The notes under the pieces: generated by a model
What the model saw: the letters and a program-made list of their open reading frames with translations, nothing else
Databases searched by the model: none
What the model was told of the DNA's origin: nothing
Translations under genes and position numbers: made by a program
Assembly (NCBI RefSeq): GCF_946187255.1
Contig: NZ_CAMHRZ010000001.1
Coordinates: 1 to 33,468, forward strand
Origin: an uncultured Ruminococcus sp.
GTDB taxonomy: Bacteria; Bacillota; Clostridia; Oscillospirales; Ruminococcaceae
Length of the DNA stretch: 33,468 nucleotides
Direction of reading: 5' to 3'
Shown here: one piece after another, positions 22,656 to 30,565 of the stretch
How positions within the stretch are numbered: the stretch's first letter is position 1
How the letters are laid out: each line of letters begins with the position of its first letter

Positions 22656-24536
22656 TTAGTCAAGGCTTATCACCGCATAGTGCTCGGTCTGCATATTAAG
22701 CACATACAGCAGCTTTGCTTTGCCGTCTTTATCTATTATCTCCAGCTGGTCCTCACCGAATACATAGTCATCGGGATACTGTACATCCGTATCTCCTTCC
22801 ATATATACCTGCCAGCCTGATTCCTTTTCCTCACGGATGATAGGTTCTTCCTCCACACATCTGTCATACCACTCGCCGTCGGGTATAAGATCATCAACGG
22901 GCAGTATCACAAGATCGACTTTTCTGCCGTCAGTTTTTTCGGGGAATGACTTGTCATCGCCCGTGCTTGTTATGAACACGCTGTTCGCGTCCCGCAGGTA
23001 AGAGGGGAAGCACTGTATCTGCCAGACATTGCCATCGCTCCTTGAGGGGAACAACACCACGTTCCTGCCCGCAGAGACCTTTGCAAGGTCGGTGTAATGC
23101 TTTGAATGCATCGTTTCCATTGGCGAAGTCTCGCACACATTGACCCTGATCAGCACTCCTGCCGCCAGCAGCAGTGTTGTCAGCTCTTTCTTTTTCAGCC
23201 GCAGCCCCGAAAGCACCGTATCAGCGGCAGTCACCGCTGTAAGACACAGCGCGGGCATCACGATGAACACATACCTTACAACATAAGTACCCATATCGAT
23301 AATATCGCTTATACTCGGCAGTATCAGCACAAATACCAGATTTGCCGCCGCCATCACAGGTATGAACCAGCTGCTGTTCTTCATATATCCGACAAATTTG
23401 CCGGAAGAACGCTTTATCAGCGCAAACAGCCTGTCCCTATTCTCGATGAACCATGTCTCTTTTCTGAAAAGAAAGCACAGCGGTACACACAGCACAGCCA
23501 GTATCAGCACTGTACCGATGATATAGTCACCCGAATAGCTCTTGAAAATGGATACTCTTATACCCAGCGTCAGCCTCAGCAGCCCGCCGCCGCCCAGCAG
23601 ATAGCGCAGACGTGCAGGATAATCCAGCTTATAGTCCTTCGGGTCGAAAGCACCTTTGTAATTAAGAGTATGAGTGATGACATAAGGGTATGCCGCAAGA
23701 AAAGCCCCCAGCGCCGCCGTCATCGACAAGCCGTATGCGAACATCTGCTTTATCCTTTTGCGGCATATCATGTATATGCACAGGAACGCGGTGAATGCTC
23801 CGCATATCATGCACATGGTATAGTTGGTGAAAAACAGCAGGAAAGCTGTAACAGCGGCAGGCGGGACGTTCCTCTTTATGTCGAAGCCTTTTTCCTTGTC
23901 AAAGCTTTTTAACATCCTGGCGCTGAAGTAGTAGAACATCGTTATCAGCATCGTCATAAAGCAGTATTGCCTTAAAAACAGTATGGTAGACAAAGCGCCC
24001 TTGCCTGCGCCGTAAAGACCGCATACCGTCAGTGCGGTGATATCCCGCCCGCTCACCAGCTTTGTCAGCCTAAACAGGAATATCTGCGTGACCGCCATGC
24101 ATACCAGATTAATGGCAAATGTATACCACAACGAGAAACTGTTGGGGAAAAATGAGCATATCGTGTGGAGTATGCTATAATACAGCGGCGGGTGATGATC
24201 CAGCACCTGGTTGTGATACACCGAACCGTATGCGAACCTTTCCCCCTCCTGCACGGTGAGGTAGTCGCTGAAAACACTGCCGTCCACCCATCTGCCCGTT
24301 ATGTCCGAGCCTGCATAGCCGCCCTCATACTCATCCTGAAATATCCCGTCCTCCAGATAGATGAACGGCTTGTAATAGCTGTTTGACAGACCGTAGCACC
24401 ATATCTCGTCCGAGTGGCAGCTCTGTTTCCTGTACATGAACATATACGTCGAGTACAGTAGCTGCAAGACTATCATCAGCAGCAGGATGATATGTGTTCT
24501 GTGCTTCACCCAAAAAGAACCTTCGCTGTCCTTCAC
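22656..24536 (-). CDS. GT-C-type membrane glycosyltransferase
   Basis: This 626-residue protein has an N-terminal helix (about 15-33), many further hydrophobic segments up to about residue 450, and a soluble C-terminal region of about 150 residues. The first outside loop carries D43-E44 in SCHSDEIWCYGL and a second conserved acidic site, D113, in LDHHPPLYYSIL. Both fit GT-C enzymes of the ArnT/PMT group that move sugars from polyprenyl carriers. Acceptor and sugar cannot be predicted. The GTG start overlaps the uvrB stop (GTGA), and uvrA follows 29 bases later, so it sits inside the uvr operon. A role in repair is not evident. Confidence 0.82.
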   Translation of the reverse strand: MKDSEGSFWVKHRTHIILLLMIVLQLLYSTYMFMYRKQSCHSDEIWCYGLSNSYYKPFIYLEDGIFQDEYEGGYAGSDITGRWVDGSVFSDYLTVQEGERFAYGSVYHNQVLDHHPPLYYSILHTICSFFPNSFSLWYTFAINLVCMAVTQIFLFRLTKLVSGRDITALTVCGLYGAGKGALSTILFLRQYCFMTMLITMFYYFSARMLKSFDKEKGFDIKRNVPPAAVTAFLLFFTNYTMCMICGAFTAFLCIYMICRKRIKQMFAYGLSMTAALGAFLAAYPYVITHTLNYKGAFDPKDYKLDYPARLRYLLGGGGLLRLTLGIRVSIFKSYSGDYIIGTVLILAVLCVPLCFLFRKETWFIENRDRLFALIKRSSGKFVGYMKNSSWFIPVMAAANLVFVLILPSISDIIDMGTYVVRYVFIVMPALCLTAVTAADTVLSGLRLKKKELTTLLLAAGVLIRVNVCETSPMETMHSKHYTDLAKVSAGRNVVLFPSRSDGNVWQIQCFPSYLRDANSVFITSTGDDKSFPEKTDGRKVDLVILPVDDLIPDGEWYDRCVEEEPIIREEKESGWQVYMEGDTDVQYPDDYVFGEDQLEIIDKDGKAKLLYVLNMQTEHYAVISLD

Positions 24537-26503
24537 TTCTTTTCCCCCTTCAGCTCCGCTATCTTGTCGCGCAGGAAGGCTGCGTGTTCAAATTCAAGCA
24601 GTTTGGCGGCTTCCTTCATCTCGCGGGTCAGTTTGTCTATCAGCTTCTGCTGTTCTGCCTTTGAAAGCTTTGCCGACTGCCTTGCGGAATACTCGGCTTC
24701 TTCCTTTGTGGATATCTCTATTACGTCGCGGATATCCTTTACTATCGTTTTGGGAACTATACCATGTTTCTCGTTGAACTTCATCTGTATCTCACGGCGG
24801 CGCTCCGTCTCACGGATGGCGTTCTCCATCGAGCGGGTCACGCTGTCGGCGTACATTATGACTGTGCCCTCCGCATTTCGTGCGGCTCTGCCTATGGTCT
24901 GTATCAGCGCACTTTCGGAACGCAGGAAGCCCTCCTTGTCCGCATCGAGTATCGCCACCAGGCTCACCTCGGGCAGATCTAGACCCTCACGCAGCAGGTT
25001 TATGCCCACCAGCACGTCAAATTCTCCCAGACGCAGATCGCGTATTATCTCCATACGCTCTATCGTATCTATATCGTGGTGCATATACCGCACCTTAACA
25101 TCAAAGTTTTTGAGATAGGCGGTGAGATCCTCCGCCATCTTCTTTGTGAGGGTCGTCACCAGAACTCGCTGTTCTTTAGCAACGCGGACATTTATCTCAC
25201 TGAGCAGATCCTCTATCTGTCCCTCTGAGGGTCTTACGGATATCAGCGGGTCGAGAAGTCCCGTAGGTCTTATCACCTGCTCGATTATCTGCGCACTCTT
25301 TTCCTTTTCTATGGGACCGGGAGTTGCCGATACGAATATCGCCTGATTTATGCGGCTGTAGAACTCATCGAACTGCAGAGGTCTGTTGTCCAGCGCCGAC
25401 GGCAGACGGAAGCCGTAATCCACAAGAGTCTGCTTGCGTGCCCTGTCGCCCGCGAACATACCCCTCACCTGCGGCAGAGAAACGTGGGACTCATCCACCA
25501 TCAGCAGGAAATCATCGGGCATGAAATCGAAAAGCGTGAAAGGCACAGCACCCTTCGGCCGCCTTGAAAGCACGCGGGAATAGTTCTCGATGCCGCTGCA
25601 GAAGCCTATCTCCTCCAGCATCTCGATATCGTAGTTGGTGCGCTGCTGTATGCGTTGCGCTTCTATCAGCATACCCTTGTCCTCGAAGTATTTCACCCGC
25701 TCCGCCAGCTCTTCCTTTATCTCCTCTATGGCATCCGCCATCTTGTCACGCCCCACGATATAGTGTGATGCAGGGAAAACAGCGGCAAAGGTGAGATTGT
25801 TCAGCACTTCGCCCGTCAGCACATTGACCTCGCTTATCCTGTCTATCTCATCCCCGAAGAATTCCACCCTTATCACGGTATCGTTGGAGTATGCGGGGAA
25901 TATCTCTACCACATCGCCCCTTACGCGGAACTTGTTCCTGACAAAATTGATATCGTTGCGCTCATACTGTATCCTCACCAGCTCTGCGATGAGCTCATCA
26001 CGGGACTTCTCGGCACCTTTGCGGATACCCACCACCATAGACTTGTACTCTGCGGGGTCGCCCAGAGAGTATATACATGATACGCTGGCAACTATGATAA
26101 CATCGCGGCGCTCGGATATGGCAGTGGTGGCAGAGTGGCGCAGACGGTCTATCTCATAGTTCACCGAGCTGTCCTTTTCGATATAAACATCCGTACTCGG
26201 GACGTATGCTTCGGGCTGATAATAGTCGTAATAGCTCACAAAGTATTCCACCGCATTGTTGGGGAAAAACTCCTTGAATTCCGAACAAAGCTGTGCCGCG
26301 AGTATCTTGTTGTGCGCCAGCACCAGTGTGGGGCGGTTGAGCCTTTCGATGACATTAGCCATAGTAAAGGTCTTGCCCGAGCCCGTGACACCCATGAGGG
26401 TCTGCTCTTTCATACCCGCCTGAACGCCTTTTACGAGGGCATCAACTGCTTCGGGCTGATCTCCCGAAAGTTTATAATCCGACACCAGCTGAAATCTGTC
26501 CAT
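24533..26503 (-). CDS. uvrB: Excinuclease ABC subunit UvrB
   Basis: UvrB verifies damage and forms the pre-incision complex with UvrC. The 656-residue protein has Walker A GVTGSGKT (about 38-45), the beta-hairpin YDYYQPEAYVPSTDVYIEKD that clamps DNA, helicase motifs including FMPDDFLLMVDESHV and VGINLLREGLDLPE, and QTIGRAARN. The C-terminal UVR helix pair (LTREMKEAAKLLEFEHAAFL) binds UvrC. I chose the ATG at 26503 with GGAGG seven bases upstream; a longer reading from 26623 would start before the promoter's -10. It heads the unit with the glycosyltransferase and uvrA. Confidence 0.96.
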   Translation of the reverse strand: MDRFQLVSDYKLSGDQPEAVDALVKGVQAGMKEQTLMGVTGSGKTFTMANVIERLNRPTLVLAHNKILAAQLCSEFKEFFPNNAVEYFVSYYDYYQPEAYVPSTDVYIEKDSSVNYEIDRLRHSATTAISERRDVIIVASVSCIYSLGDPAEYKSMVVGIRKGAEKSRDELIAELVRIQYERNDINFVRNKFRVRGDVVEIFPAYSNDTVIRVEFFGDEIDRISEVNVLTGEVLNNLTFAAVFPASHYIVGRDKMADAIEEIKEELAERVKYFEDKGMLIEAQRIQQRTNYDIEMLEEIGFCSGIENYSRVLSRRPKGAVPFTLFDFMPDDFLLMVDESHVSLPQVRGMFAGDRARKQTLVDYGFRLPSALDNRPLQFDEFYSRINQAIFVSATPGPIEKEKSAQIIEQVIRPTGLLDPLISVRPSEGQIEDLLSEINVRVAKEQRVLVTTLTKKMAEDLTAYLKNFDVKVRYMHHDIDTIERMEIIRDLRLGEFDVLVGINLLREGLDLPEVSLVAILDADKEGFLRSESALIQTIGRAARNAEGTVIMYADSVTRSMENAIRETERRREIQMKFNEKHGIVPKTIVKDIRDVIEISTKEEAEYSARQSAKLSKAEQQKLIDKLTREMKEAAKLLEFEHAAFLRDKIAELKGEKK

Positions 26504-26544
26504 ATCGACGTCCTCCCTGCTAAAAAAATACTGAGAATAATATG

Positions 26545-26558
26545 CGAACAATTGTTTA
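26545..26558. promoter_or_regulatory. Candidate LexA (SOS) box at uvrB start
   Basis: CGAACAATTGTTTA (26545-26558) matches the Firmicute LexA pattern GAAC-4-GTTC at seven of eight core positions, the last C being T. It overlaps the predicted transcription start (about 26554). Confidence 0.5.
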
Positions 26559-26560
26559 TA

Positions 26561-26589
26561 ATTATACATCTGTATACTATATATGTCAA
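26561..26589 (-). promoter_or_regulatory. Consensus promoter of uvrB
   Basis: On the minus strand TTGACA (26589-26584), 17 bases, TATAAT (26566-26561). Confidence 0.85.
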
Positions 26590-26621
26590 GAGATTTTTCA
26601 TGAACTTTGAGAGGTGACAGC

Positions 26622-26655
26622 AATAAGAAAGAGGACAGCCGCGCGTACTGTCCTC
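26622..26655 (-). terminator. Terminator of rsmG
   Basis: GAGGACAG (26631-26638) and CTGTCCTC (26648-26655) pair perfectly; on the minus strand TTTCTTATT follows. Confidence 0.7.
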
Positions 26656-26671
26656 GTTGATCTTTCGTATG

Positions 26672-27382
26672 TCAGCCCAGGGGCTTTTTCTTGATCTGAC
26701 CCGCATTTCTCGGATACTTTGCGGGGGTTTCGCCTGTCTTGCGTATCAGTATCAGCGTCCTCGCATCGCCGCCCGGCAGGGTATACTCTATGACCTTTTC
26801 CGTCTTTCCTCCCAGCAGTTTTATCGCGGGCTTTGCTTTATCCAGTTCCTCGCTGCCGCTGCTGCCTTTCAGCGATACGAACAGTCCGCCCACCTTGACA
26901 AAAGGCAGACAGTATTCGCACAGGTCAGTGAGGTTCGCCACCGCCCTTGCCGTTGCGATATCATACATTTCTCTGTACTCTGGCTTCCTGCCGAATTCCT
27001 CCGCTCTGCCGTGTACACACTTGGCGTTAAGGGCTATGTTATCCGAGAGGGACTGTAAAAAGCTGATCCTCTTGTTAAGGCTGTCCAGCAGGGTCAGCCT
27101 TATATCATCGCGGTAAACTTTAAGCGGGCAGGAGGGGAAACCCGCACCTGTGCCTACGTCTATCAGCGATGCGCCCTCAGGCAGATCAAAAAGCGTGAAC
27201 GGATATATGCTGTCAAAAAAATGCTTGACCGCGATGCCCTCATCATCGGTTATCGCCGTCAGATTTACCATCTTGTTATACTCCACCAGCATATCCGCGT
27301 ACTTTTCCAGTCTTGCCGACTGTTCATCCGTCAGCACTATGCCGTTCTCATTGAAAATATCCTTGAATACAGAAAGTTCCAT
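26672..27382 (-). CDS. rsmG: 16S rRNA (guanine-N7)-methyltransferase RsmG
   Basis: RsmG (GidB) methylates N7 of G527 in 16S rRNA using S-adenosylmethionine. In this 236-residue protein the cofactor loop is LIDVGTGAGFPSCPLKV (73-89), preceded by VKHFFDSIYPF and followed by LLDSLNKRISFLQ and ATARAVANLTDLCEYCLPFV, all family landmarks. The ATG at 27382 has GAGGT five bases upstream and gives the usual length. A hairpin with a T run lies immediately before its ribosome binding site, so expression may depend on read-through from the DUF6465 gene. Confidence 0.94.
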   Translation of the reverse strand: MELSVFKDIFNENGIVLTDEQSARLEKYADMLVEYNKMVNLTAITDDEGIAVKHFFDSIYPFTLFDLPEGASLIDVGTGAGFPSCPLKVYRDDIRLTLLDSLNKRISFLQSLSDNIALNAKCVHGRAEEFGRKPEYREMYDIATARAVANLTDLCEYCLPFVKVGGLFVSLKGSSGSEELDKAKPAIKLLGGKTEKVIEYTLPGGDARTLILIRKTGETPAKYPRNAGQIKKKPLG

Positions 27383-27394
27383 ATAATACCTCAC

Positions 27395-27426
27395 AAAAAA
27401 TGACCGTCCCGCGCACGGAACGGTCA
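27395..27426 (-). terminator. Terminator or attenuator between DUF6465 gene and rsmG
   Basis: TGACCGTCCC (27401-27410) and GGAACGGTCA (27417-27426) pair with one mismatch, and six T follow on the minus strand (27400-27395). The T run ends about six bases before the rsmG ribosome binding site. Confidence 0.75.
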
Positions 27427-27441
27427 CGAATACCGAATATA

Positions 27442-27786
27442 TTACAGATCGATCTTCTGATCTGCATCGCCCTTGTCGTTTACAGTGTAGTAAGCGACGC
27501 CTTCCTCGGGCTTGATATACAGCTTAACAGCCTTGGGAGCCCTGTGACCTTTTGCTTTGTAGTCAGCCTTTGCAGCCTCAACAAGGCTTGCAACATCGAG
27601 CTGCTTGTCGGCAAACTCAACGAATACTACGTCCTTTTCAGCTGCCTTCTCAACAGCAGCCTTGGTCTTTTCAGCGGTCTTCTTTGCAACGCTCTTGGTC
27701 TTTGCGGCAGTCTCCTTAGCGACTTCCTTTACCTCAGCAGCAACTTCCGCAGCCTTTGTTTTTGCAGCTTTTTTTGTATTTGCCAT
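27442..27786 (-). CDS. DUF6465-family protein with Lys/Ala-rich tail
   Basis: This 114-residue protein has two parts. Residues 1-52 are almost only Ala, Lys, Thr, Glu and Val in repeats like KTKAAxxAA, resembling histone H1-type tails and likely a flexible or helical basic arm. Residues 53-114 form a compact domain (VVFVEFADKQLDVASLVEAA, KAVKLYIKPEEGVAYYTVND) matching the DUF6465 family as I remember it. The ATG at 27786 has AAGGAGA eight bases upstream; one two codons earlier is too close to that site. It follows HU by 48 bases without a clear promoter, suggesting cotranscription. A nucleoid or nucleic-acid role is inferred from the tail and the neighbour. Confidence 0.8.
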   Translation of the reverse strand: MANTKKAAKTKAAEVAAEVKEVAKETAAKTKSVAKKTAEKTKAAVEKAAEKDVVFVEFADKQLDVASLVEAAKADYKAKGHRAPKAVKLYIKPEEGVAYYTVNDKGDADQKIDL

Positions 27787-27834
27787 GTCCATGATCTCCT
27801 TTTAGTGAACTTTGATATTTACGCCGCTGTATAA

Positions 27835-28113
27835 TTATTTCTTGTCAACAGCGTCCTTCAGTGCCTTTGCAGCCTTGAAAGCGGGTACCTTCTTTGCGGG
27901 TACATCTATCGGCTCTTTGGTAGCGGGGTTGATGGACTTCTTTGCAGCGCGGTCTCTTACCTCAAAAGTACCAAAGCCGGGTATAGCGACTTTTTCGCCC
28001 TTTTCGAGAGCCTCAGTGATGGTGCTTATAACAGCATCGAGAGCTGCTTCGGCGTTCTTCTTTGTGCTGCCGTTCTTCTCAGCGATAGCGGCAAGCAGTT
28101 CAGCCTTCTTCAT
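27835..28113 (-). CDS. hup: DNA-binding protein HU
   Basis: HU is a small dimeric nucleoid protein that bends and compacts DNA. The 92-residue protein shows the family pattern: MKKAELLAAIAEKNGSTKKN at the N-terminus, GEKVAIPGFGTFEVRDRAAK in the core and the DNA-binding arm INPATKEPIDVPAKKVPAF. The ATG at 28113 has GGAGGT seven bases upstream; the longer reading from 28239 would start upstream of the consensus promoter. It leads a unit with the DUF6465 gene and possibly rsmG. Confidence 0.96.
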   Translation of the reverse strand: MKKAELLAAIAEKNGSTKKNAEAALDAVISTITEALEKGEKVAIPGFGTFEVRDRAAKKSINPATKEPIDVPAKKVPAFKAAKALKDAVDKK

Positions 28114-28176
28114 AATAACTACCTCCATATTTAAAATTCCTGCACATATTACGCATTGGCGGGTTTTCATGTTGAT

Positions 28177-28205
28177 ATTATAACCGATATCACCCTCTTT
28201 GTCAA
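28177..28205 (-). promoter_or_regulatory. Consensus promoter of HU gene
   Basis: On the minus strand TTGACA (28205-28200), 17 bases, TATAAT (28182-28177). Confidence 0.88.
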
Positions 28206-28462
28206 TTAAAATGCCCCTGTTTTCGGGCTTTCGGCGCAATCTTTGTAGCCTTGACTAAAAATTTCCGTATTGTACACGGAGAATTTTGTGTTTATTCACA
28301 CAATGTTTAAGAAATTACTGTAAGCCTTTATTTTGGGGATATTGGGCAACTTTTGACACAGGAGCGGATGACCTGTCAAAAAATGCGGAAAGCTGTCATT
28401 TCGTTGTAAAAAATAGCCAAAAAACGGACTGAAAATTCTACACGGCAGCCCGCTATTTATGA
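28206..28462. other. Intergenic region with dyads, no gene seen
   Basis: No protein or recognised RNA gene is visible. Two dyads are present: TTGTGT with ACACAA (28286-28291, 28298-28303) and TTTTGACA with TGTCAAAA (28351-28358, 28374-28381). The second is a perfect 8-base pair separated by 15 bases, a candidate operator upstream of the zinc-ribbon gene promoter; no T run follows on either strand at a position that would make it a terminator. Confidence 0.4.
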
Positions 28463-28491
28463 TTGATAGATTGTTAAAGATATGTTATAAT
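28463..28491 (+). promoter_or_regulatory. Promoter of the zinc-ribbon membrane protein gene
   Basis: TTGATA (28463-28468), 17 bases, TATAAT (28486-28491). It implies a leader of about 145 bases, which contains the hairpin GCGGCA/TGCCGC (28555-28560, 28565-28570). Confidence 0.65.
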
Positions 28492-28644
28492 TTTAATATA
28501 ATTGATCATTATATTGGGCGTAGAAATATGTCCGTTGTGCGGTGATATTTTTAAGCGGCAGATATGCCGCATATAATTGCAGCCATGCGGTCTGCGATAA
28601 TCAGTGGGACGGTGAACGTTCCGTATAATCAGGAGGTATAGAAA

Positions 28645-29874
28645 ATGGCTCAGACATCAACTCAGCTGGTCTGCCCTAACTGCGCGGGTACGCTGCAGTT
28701 CGACCCTACGGTCGGCAAAATGAAATGTATATTCTGCGATTCCGTGTTCTCGCAGGAGGAAGCAGAGGCTTTCTTCAATCAGCAGAACGAGGAGGAAGCA
28801 GCAAAGGAATCAGGGGACGACTGGGGCGACCTGGCAGACAATATGAGAGCGTACAGCTGCAACACCTGCGGTGCGGAGATAATCTGCGACGAGAATACAG
28901 CAGCTACCCGCTGCCCTTACTGTGATAATACCACAGTCATCGAGGCACAGCTCACGGGTGCTGTAAAGCCCGATCTCGTTATACCCTTTGCGTTCACAAA
29001 ACAGCAGGCTATGGAGAAGTACAAGAGCTACTACGAGAAGCGCAAGCTGCTGCCGAAGGACTTCCTCGCCAGCAACAGGGTGGAGGAGATACAGGGCGTG
29101 TATGTACCTTTCTGGCTCTATGACGGTTCTGTTAGTATCGATGCCGAATTTGAGGGCGTTGACAAGGAGGAGACCAGCACCGAGATCATCCGCAAGTTCT
29201 ACAAGGCTGACCGCCGCGGTACTATCGGATTTGAGAACGTGCCTGCGGACGCTTCAAAGCGTATGCCCGATGATATAATGGACTCGGTGGAGCCTTTCAC
29301 TTTCAGCGAGCTGAAGCCTTTCTCGATGATATATATGCCCGGCTTCCTGGCTGAGCGCTTTGACGTTGAGGGCGATGACGATCTCCAGCGTGCGGAGAAG
29401 CGTGTAGTCAATACCGCCAAGTCAAAGACCAAAGAGACCGTAAAGCACAACGAGGTAACAGAAAAGCGCGGCGATTACAAGGTCAACTACACCAAGAAGA
29501 AGTACGCCATGCTGCCCGTATGGTACCTCACCACTTCGTGGAACGGCAAGCAGTGGAACTTCGCCATGAACGGACAGACAGGCAAATTCACGGGCGATCT
29601 TCCCATAGATTACACCAAGCTGGGTATCATCACAGCGCTTTCCGTGATAATCCCCGCTATAATACTTATACTGATAATGGGCTTTGGCTTTATGCCTATC
29701 GTTATCGCGGCAGTTATCGGAGCGATAGTGTTCTTCACCTGTCAGGGCAGCATGAAGCCCGTACATCAGGCAACTCAGGCATCAGAGTATATGGATAACA
29801 ACATTCGTCTTGTTCTCAATAATGATACCTACCTGCGCACCGAGCGCAAGCCTAAGGAACAGAAGCAGTCATAA
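28645..29874 (+). CDS. Zinc-ribbon membrane protein
   Basis: This 409-residue protein begins with two zinc ribbons: CPNC...CIFC (about 10-31) and CNTC...CPYC (about 72-93), separated by an acidic linker. A long soluble region follows (about 100-315, including VYVPFWLYDGSV and LKPFSMIYMPGFLAERFDVE), then two membrane helices (about 326-345 and 350-368) and a short cytoplasmic tail. The layout matches proteins often annotated as TFIIB-type zinc-ribbon or PriA-like in Firmicutes, but no helicase motif is present. Function is unknown. The ribosome binding site is AGGAGGT nine bases before the ATG, after a long structured leader. Confidence 0.82.
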   Translation: MAQTSTQLVCPNCAGTLQFDPTVGKMKCIFCDSVFSQEEAEAFFNQQNEEEAAKESGDDWGDLADNMRAYSCNTCGAEIICDENTAATRCPYCDNTTVIEAQLTGAVKPDLVIPFAFTKQQAMEKYKSYYEKRKLLPKDFLASNRVEEIQGVYVPFWLYDGSVSIDAEFEGVDKEETSTEIIRKFYKADRRGTIGFENVPADASKRMPDDIMDSVEPFTFSELKPFSMIYMPGFLAERFDVEGDDDLQRAEKRVVNTAKSKTKETVKHNEVTEKRGDYKVNYTKKKYAMLPVWYLTTSWNGKQWNFAMNGQTGKFTGDLPIDYTKLGIITALSVIIPAIILILIMGFGFMPIVIAAVIGAIVFFTCQGSMKPVHQATQASEYMDNNIRLVLNNDTYLRTERKPKEQKQS

Positions 29875-29893
29875 GGCGATATATGTATTTTAC

Positions 29894-29922
29894 AGGACAT
29901 CTCCGCGCGGCGGGGGTGTCCT
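29894..29922 (+). terminator. Hairpin between zinc-ribbon gene and glycosylase
   Basis: Arms 29894-29906 and 29910-29922 pair over 13 positions with two wobble pairs and a three-base loop. Only TT follows, so it may be a weak terminator or an RNA-processing structure. Confidence 0.4.
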
Positions 29923-29943
29923 TAGCATTGCAGGAGGTGCTCA

Positions 29944-30459
29944 ATGGACGGATATACACATATAGTACACGGCTTTGCGCCTGTGTACGACAAAAACAGC
30001 AGAATACTCATACTGGGCAGCCTGCCCTCGGTGAAATCGCGGGAGGAGGGCTTTTACTACGGACATCCCCGCAACCGCTTCTGGGCGGTGACTGCGGCGC
30101 TGGCAGGAAAGCCCGTCCCGAAGACCATAGATGAGAAAAAAGCCATGCTGCTGGGGGCGGGTATCGCGGTGTGGGACGTGGTGTCGGAGTGTGATATCAT
30201 TGGTTCCTCCGATGCAAGCATAAAAAACGTTGTGCCGACAGATCTCGGTAATATCATCGCCTGCTGCCCCGATATAGCGGTATTCGCCAACGGCGGCACC
30301 GCCGCACGGCTCTATGCAAAGTATCAGCAGAAAAAAACAGGCAGACCCGCCGTGTCTCTGCCCTCTACCAGTCCCGCAAATGCGGCGTGGAACATCGAAA
30401 AGCTCATTGCAAAATGGAGCGCACTGACCGCAGGTTATTTGCAGTCATCCGGCTTATGA
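29944..30459 (+). CDS. DNA-deoxyinosine glycosylase (UDG family 6)
   Basis: This enzyme removes hypoxanthine, the deamination product of adenine, from DNA. The 171-residue protein has the uracil-DNA-glycosylase fold: ILILGSLPSVKSREEGFYYG (21-40) followed by HPRNRFW (41-47), where N44 is the likely catalytic Asn of the family, and the C-terminal LPSTSPANA motif that contacts the base and DNA. It starts at an ATG with AGGAGGT a few bases upstream, 70 bases after the zinc-ribbon gene. It adds a base-excision enzyme to the repair genes uvrA, uvrB and recQ in this window, without evidence of shared control. Confidence 0.9.
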   Translation: MDGYTHIVHGFAPVYDKNSRILILGSLPSVKSREEGFYYGHPRNRFWAVTAALAGKPVPKTIDEKKAMLLGAGIAVWDVVSECDIIGSSDASIKNVVPTDLGNIIACCPDIAVFANGGTAARLYAKYQQKKTGRPAVSLPSTSPANAAWNIEKLIAKWSALTAGYLQSSGL

Positions 30460-30483
30460 TTGGGAAGTTTTGCGCTGCTGCCA

Positions 30484-30512
30484 TTGACAGCACGGGAAAA
30501 AGGTGATATACT
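30484..30512 (+). promoter_or_regulatory. Promoter of the dockerin protein gene
   Basis: TTGACA (30484-30489), 17 bases, TATACT (30507-30512). The start near 30519 excludes the upstream reading from 30503. Confidence 0.75.
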
Positions 30513-30565
30513 GTAGAATGAGGTGGTATGCGAAATACACCGTAGATTTTGACGGAGGTAGTAAA

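Noticed and set aside
26504..26623. Upstream extension of UvrB to 26623
   Set aside because: It runs through a consensus promoter and LexA-like box, and the normal UvrB N-terminus starts at 26503.
28114..28239. Upstream extension of HU to 28239
   Set aside because: It crosses a perfect TTGACA/TATAAT promoter; the 92-residue form is standard.
28351..28381. TTTTGACA/TGTCAAAA dyad as an intrinsic terminator
   Set aside because: No gene ends before it in a matching direction with a following T run; an operator is more likely.
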